A program made the position numbers and the translations under genes. From assembly GCA_963281155.1 (NCBI GenBank), contig CAUJLY010000005.1, positions 868,001 through 932,000 of the forward strand: a DNA stretch of 64,000 nucleotides, in the 5' to 3' direction. The notes under the pieces are model-generated. The model was not told where the DNA came from, did no database searches, and worked only from the letters and a program-made list of their open reading frames with translations. This DNA is from Rhabditophanes sp. KR3021. Lineage: Eukaryota > Nematoda > Chromadorea > Rhabditida > Alloionematidae. Below, in pieces: positions 58,314 to 64,000 of this stretch (positions within the stretch are counted from its first letter, which is position 1; each line of letters opens with the position of its first letter).

Positions 58314-59575
58314 TTAAGATTCACTTGGTAACATATTGGTAAGAATGTCGACGATCATTGTTTCTAGGGTTTTCTTTGGATCAGGTGATATTGAGCCTAG
58401 TTTTTCTGGGATTGAGGAGACAGAGGAATCTGTTTCTGAGATGGATGGCGACACGCTTATCACATCCATCTCTTGGTCTAGTTGTTCTGCCTTGTTTTCT
58501 TTGACCTGGACTACCTCTATTTCTTGAGATAAGGAGTCTGCTGAGGAGTAGCCCGAATCTTCGATTTTTGCACCAACTGACCCCTTTTCTTCTGTTTCAT
58601 TCCAATGCCTGGACAGATTTTCTAGGGAAAGAAGAGATCCTCCATGGCCATACAGCATAAACAGGGCGCCTGCACCTTCAATAACTCTAGTTCGAGAGTC
58701 TGATGGGATCAACTAAAAATATTACATGATTACTCCCGAAACGTCCAACTTACATTTTGGGGATGATGTCTCAATGGACACTTCGAATTAGCCTTCGACC
58801 CAATCTTCTTCTGTTGTGGCATGTCCGAGAAGGCCCGCCTTCTAATACCAACCTCAACTGAAGACCGTCCTGAATTTGTTGCTGATTTAGGCTTAATAAA
58901 AACCTTTGCCGAACCCGATTCTTCATCCTGAACCTTAAATATATGAGATCTCTTGCGTTGCCTTTCCCTAACCTCGTTGATGTTATCGATTGGTGGAGAT
59001 ACTGACGCTGGCAAGGGAAACGAAGACAACTTTAGGTCCATTAAAGCACTTGGAGTTGACATTAGAGGCGAATTCTAAACAACAAATCTTTATAATTCTT
59101 TTATTTCAAAACTTACCATAGCACCTTCCATCCCATAATTATTCCCATTAAAAGCATTCAATTTATTCAACAACAAATTCGAACTTCCCTGTCCAAACAT
59201 TCCATTTACTTCTCCAGACAACGAAAGTGTCTGGAGATTGATTGGAGTAGGTGCCGGTGTAGTAGTGACAAAGTTATTCAGCAACCCTGAAACATCATTC
59301 CCACCTGAGGTTCTTGCATCATTCAGCATAAAAAGGTGGTTGAATGAGGGAGGCTGAATGAAGTTTTGAGTCGTGCCTTGATTCATCCCTCCCAGGATTT
59401 GGGACTGAAGGAAGGAAAGGAGCATTTCTGGAGATAGGGCCGGCAATTGCTGCGGTTGATTAAAGGGTGTGGAGACAGGGACATTTGCTAATGAGTTGGT
59501 CAGACTGAGGTAAGTCTTGATAATGTCCATATGGCTAGACGCCTTTGAGGAGTCGAGGTTGTTTTGCATGGCCAA
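58314..59575 (-). CDS. Unrecognised, largely disordered protein
   Basis: Three exons (59117..59575, 58754..59074, 58314..58712), introns 42 and 41 nt, all phase 0, encode 392 residues. Residues 1-150 are Gln/Asn/Leu-rich and low in charge, with no signal peptide. The middle is basic (NEVRERQRKRSHIFKV, GIRRRAFSDMPQQKK), possibly a nuclear localisation or nucleic-acid-binding stretch. A segment that spans the second junction, PLRHHPQNLIPSDSRTRVIE followed by GAGALFMLYGHGGSLLSLEN, looks the most structured part. The C-terminus is acidic and Ser-rich. A transcriptional or RNA-associated regulator is possible, but no known domain was recognised. Consistent splice sites and codon use support a real gene. 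Confidence 0.7.
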
Positions 59576-62500
59576 TTATAATCTTTTGGTGTGTTATTTA
59601 AATAGTGGGAATAAAAATATACTTGAATTAAAAATCCAATGGATATTGGTTTCAGATTAATAATAAGACTGGTAGCAAGTCGAAAATATATTTATATCTA
59701 TAATGAAGAATAAAATTAAATAAAAAAGTAACATGATATTCATTATCACACACTTAATTGTTATCAAAGGAGGGTAAAAATATTTTGTTATTGTTTATTC
59801 TATTTGTTTTGAATGTTTTGGCATGACGATAAGAAGTATTAGCTGGGGGTGAATATGCTTCGGGTGATGGCTATTTTGTTGGAAGTTGCAAGAAAAAGCA
59901 CGCTTCCTGGTTTAAGTAGTAAACAAAAAGGGTGATGAGCTTGAAGAGTGATTTTTTGCTGATGCTACTGCTAGGAAAAGTCACATCAAAAAAGCTGCTA
60001 ACAAAAAGATGATAAATATATATTTTAACATAATCATAGTATTTTATACATATGTGTTCCCAAAACAAATTTTTTGTCAATCGGACCCCTTGTCAAAAGC
60101 AATGCATTTGATTATGTATGTATGATAATATCTTCTTAATCATCATCATTATTGTGTTAAGCCAATTTTTCCCTATTATCACAAACCTTCTTAAATAACA
60201 ACAAATTAATCTCTTTCAATTGTACCTAACAGAAAACCTAGGTGACAATCCTACATCTTATCTTCTTCAGCTATAGACAATAAGTATGTTTAGTTAAACT
60301 ATCGAAGAAGATGTATAGACGACTACATACAAACAAAACAAAATAATTTCCATCAAAACAAGGCAACTTAATTTGGAGATGATGATAACAGAAAAAAGAA
60401 CTAGTTTGTGTAATATTTGCAATCATAATATGGCCCTCACTTTTAGTTCCTCCATTTTGTTCGGAGAGAATGTAATGCAATATAGAGAGATAATGTTTTG
60501 TGTTTGTGTGTGTATTGTTAAAGATTAAATTAGCAATCGGTTCCTCTTCCCTAAAAGAATCACCTTTTGACTTTGCATTACCAAAAATAATAAATAAAAG
60601 GATGGATGGAGAGAGAGAGATACGTGGAAACGTCTAAAAATAAATATGCTGTGTATATTAGCATAGCCTCAAACCAAAAAAAAGCAAAGTTTTTATATAC
60701 ACTTTGCTCACCACATATTGAACCAATTTTGAAAACTTCAATAAATATGTTTAGAAAAAAGTCAACGGGGCTAAACATTAAGAGAATCATTTGTAGGTAC
60801 ATAGTGTCGCAACTTTCCTCTTCCTCTTAACAAACCAAACATCTATCGCAAAAAGTGACCACCAACCAACTACTCACTTCTGGTTCCTGGGACACGGGTA
60901 CTTGAAGGGTTAAGTGAGAAGAGAGAGAGATCATTATCAGTGCCTGAACTTTGAAACCAAAAGCTAGCTGATACTCGTTTAGTAGCTCACAAATTATTTT
61001 GTACCCTTCTTAATTAATAGTTGGGAAAAAGATATATCTCTGAATGATTAATAAATGTGTAAAAATATATTTAAAAAAAGCTATTTATATACATTTCTTT
61101 TCTCCATTGACCATGACGATCAGAAAAAGGTGTATAGTTAAAGAACAACCTATTCATGTCCTTGCACTTTTTCTTCACCAACACGGGGCTTTTGGAAGTG
61201 AAATTAGCAAAAGATAGTAATGGGTGTTGCAACGATTGTGTGACAAAAGTAGTAGGTGGAGGTACACAACTTGTCGAAGAAGAATAAAAATTTGGATGAA
61301 AAAAAGTTAGATATGCTTTAATTTTCGTACCTGATGACAACTATGGCATGGTGGGATTGTGCGACACGACCTCGGGATGGTACGATTTATGGTCAATTAA
61401 AATGTATTAACAAAAAAGCATAATAATATCTTTTTTGATTTGTAACAAAACAACAAGCTATCAATTGGTAAATTGATAAGCGCACTAATTTAGAATGTCA
61501 CTAAAAGATAATAAATATATACTAACATATGTATCCTTGAAATGCAAGTTTCTGAACTTATGCGCAAAGGAATTTTGCCTACTTTTTTGCTGAAAATGGA
61601 GATGTTGTTTGTTTGGAGGTGTAAATTGTAGTAATTTTTGTTATTGTTGATTGCAACAAAAAATGGTGTGCATGCTATCACGAATCAGTATCTTATCACG
61701 TAAAGTTAAAGATGTGCAATAGTTATGAATTTTGGAGTAAGACAATAAGAGATTATTCATAAACTTTATACCATCCAAATGGTCTCCTCTACTTACTTCC
61801 TTTTTAAGTTGTTGTGACAAGAAAGGAAATTATTATATTACTACTTGTGAAAAGAATAATAATAGTATAAATTTATCAAGGAAGACAATTATCCAGTATT
61901 AAATAAATTTATATAGTTCCCCGAATTTTTATTTTTGACAATTACTGAAAAAATATGGAAGAGGAGTATAGAAGATATTTTTAAAGGTTCCTTGTTTTCA
62001 AAAATGGGTCGATGTATTTAAGTTGGCTATTTTGTGATTTTGCACCATTAAAATATCTAAAATCACAATTTGTTCAAAATGAATAGGGAAATATTTGAGT
62101 ATTTGTGTTTTAACAACTCAAAATGACAATCATACAACGATTGATGACGACGTGTGGCCATTTTGACAGTTGTTAACGTCTCTTTTAAAAGGTGAAACTA
62201 AATAATTAATTAGCTCTAGTTGTAACGTGAAACATTTTTTGTAGCAAAGATCCTTCAAATGTTAAACTATAATCACCATATTTGTGGTGATAAGATATGT
62301 ATTATTATTGATAAATGACGTTTAATTAAGTGAAGGTGGTTGTTGTAATAATACAAAATATATTTTATTATAAATTAAGTAGGTAAAAGTACAGAACTTT
62401 CTTAATTTGATTTTAGTGAAAAACAACAAATTAGAAGTTAACGAAAGGTCATACTGCACCCCGATACTACAATCTTGTCGTCATCCAAAACACACTAATA

Positions 62501-64000
62501 TAATCTAAATAATCTATGCCTGTAGTCCTTTTTTGGTTCCCTAAATTCCAGTCTCTTTTAAAATGTTAAATGTCTTTATTATCCTAGTTTATGATTATCA
62601 AAAATCTAGATACTTACTTACAAGCAAACATCTACAAAATGTCGACGAGGAGACTTATTCCTTGTTAATAATTAATCCAACAAAAAGAAGAAAGCCTCAT
62701 TTGTACCAAAAATCAAACATATAATTAATTCAAAATAGAAATATTTATTTTTAAAATTAGACGTCTCTTCACGAAATTTGTAGCCACTTTTAAGAGCATC
62801 CTAAAATAATGCAAAACATCCGGTGAATTTATAAATTCGTTTTGTAAACTGTTTTCAACTATAAAAAGCTTATTATAATTAGTTTTAAGTTAAGATAGCA
62901 AAAGTCTAACTAAGTGTATAAATTATAAAAGGGCAATAAATTGACAAAATCAAATGGGACGACTGATATTTAATGAAATCAGATCTTCCATCATACAACC
63001 AAAAAATCAAATTTAACCCAAAACAAACAACAACATCAGCATTTGTTGATTGTTAGTCATTTTTAAGTCCAATCCACCTAAGGAAATGACCTTATTTTGG
63101 TTTGGTGTTCTCTTTTTCAAATCGACTTGACGTCGTTTCTGCAAAAGTACTATCAACTACATACTCACATCCAGAAAAACATTCAATTTTTTAATACTTC
63201 CTACCCCATCTTTTTAATATCAATTTTTTGATATATTCAATATATACTTCAATATAGTACCAACAAAAATAATGGTATAACCAGTCTTTATTTGTGAACA
63301 TGTCACAACAAAAACATAGTTATCAACCTCTATCCTTACAACAAATAGTATAATACATACTGATCACATAAACAAAAAGTGCTTACTAGGTATACCTCAA
63401 CTAAAAAAACAGGAAGAAAATAACCTCTGAAGCAAATAAAAATATTCTCCCCAAATAAATACAAAAAGTCTTGGATGATTAATTTAAAAAAATGACTGCT
63501 AGCCCGAAAACTTATGAATAATTTGGTTTCCGATAATGATAACACACACCTGATCACATATATACGATAATAATACATTATTCTCCTGAATTGTATAATA
63601 TATTATTATTACACTTTTTTGTTAGCTTTAGAAATAACAGACATTTTTGAATTATTCAAAATAACATCTACAACTAAGTGGGGGTGTCAAGTCTCTTGAC
63701 AAAGGGCAAGTTCTTTTTTTTCTGACTGGGTCGAAAGTTTGTTTTGGTTGGTCGGGCAAAAAATGAATGTTAGTAACAGACAGAGACTGGATGAAGTGAA
63801 TTATTTAACAAAAAAGAAAGAATCAAAACATAGTGTCAAAAAAAGTTTAGACTTTTTTTATTGGGCCTGCGAACAGTAGTTCCTTGATAGCCAGGCATAG
63901 GCTCAATAGAAAAAGTTATTTTTTGTTGGGAAAAGCAAATAACACGGAACTTTTGATGGCGTCTCCTCGTATTTTATTTGGTTATGACATTTTTTCATTC
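59576..64000. other. Gene-free right end of window
   Basis: About 4.4 kb upstream of the minus-strand gene ending at 59575. Frames of 60-90 codons occur (59871-60080, 60578-60830 on both strands, 61071-61340, 63336-63578) but all are low-complexity or antisense pairs with no domain. Contains a GA microsatellite. No tRNA, rRNA or mobile-element protein was recognised. Confidence 0.5.
60609..60620. repeat. (GA)6 microsatellite
   Basis: Six perfect GA dinucleotides following GGAT repeats in non-coding DNA; a second GA-rich run lies near 60920-60930. Confidence 0.7.

Noticed and set aside
60701..60711. Minus-strand GTGAGCAAAGT resembling the miR-87 5' end
   Set aside because: Only 11 bases match and no complementary arm is found upstream or downstream.
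1..64000. CRISPR arrays, tRNA/rRNA genes, transposase or reverse transcriptase genes
   Set aside because: Looked for regularly spaced repeats, B-box-like motifs and DDE or reverse-transcriptase signatures by eye; none found.

Overview
The window reads as nuclear DNA of a small-genome animal, most likely a nematode. The evidence is: AT-rich sequence; single-copy metazoan genes split by very short GT-AG introns (mostly 37-48 nt); a Raw-repeat protein of the OLRN-1 type; an EAT-20/Crumbs-type EGF protein; a TTBK-like kinase of the kind expanded in nematodes; and TTTTCAG-like acceptors a few bases upstream of several start codons, as expected for spliced-leader trans-splicing. The F-box/LRR-like gene and the compactness recall clade IV nematodes (Strongyloides relatives), but that placement is inference. 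There are no bacterial or viral replicons, CRISPR arrays, rRNA or recognisable tRNA.

Layout. 0.6-2.0 kb: ZIP7-type zinc transporter (minus). 6.7-9.9 kb: EAT-20/Crumbs-like EGF membrane protein (plus). 11.5-13.3 kb: OLRN-1/Raw (minus). 13.4-19.2 kb: gene-poor, with two doubtful small ORFs. 19.2-20.8 kb: F-box/LRR-like protein (minus). 21.8-24.9 kb: TTF2/Lodestar-type SNF2 ATPase (plus). 25.3-26.5 kb: broken FLVCR/SLC49-type transporter (minus). 27.7-32.8 kb: TMC channel (minus). 34.7-38.9 kb: PEX1 AAA ATPase (plus), carrying a CRAL-TRIO/GOLD gene antisense inside its 1.46-kb intron. 39.3-40.5 kb: TTBK-like kinase (plus). 41.0-42.8 kb: GABA-A-like ligand-gated channel (minus). 43.7-46.2 kb: LACTB (minus) with ISCU nested antisense in its 1.2-kb intron. 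46.5-47.0 kb: orphan exon remnant. 47.5-49.3 kb: mitochondrial aspartyl-tRNA synthetase (minus). 49.4-49.7 kb: complex I subunit NDUFA1/MWFE (plus). 50.2-51.1 kb: decaying secreted-protein gene. 52.7-53.4 kb: secreted Cys-rich protein (minus). 58.3-59.6 kb: unrecognised nuclear-looking protein (minus). The rest, including 59.6-64 kb, shows no gene I can support.

Themes. LACTB, ISCU, DARS2 and NDUFA1 put four mitochondrial-protein genes within 6 kb. Only four introns in the window exceed 400 nt; three exceed 1 kb, and two of those three house a complete antisense gene. Several gene remnants lie between intact genes. I did not find a clearly new multi-gene system. The best leads are the nested pairs, a Cys-loop channel subunit lacking one Cys-loop cysteine, a PEX1 whose first ATPase domain has a substituted Walker A lysine, and an unexplained one-base phase mismatch in the TMC gene.
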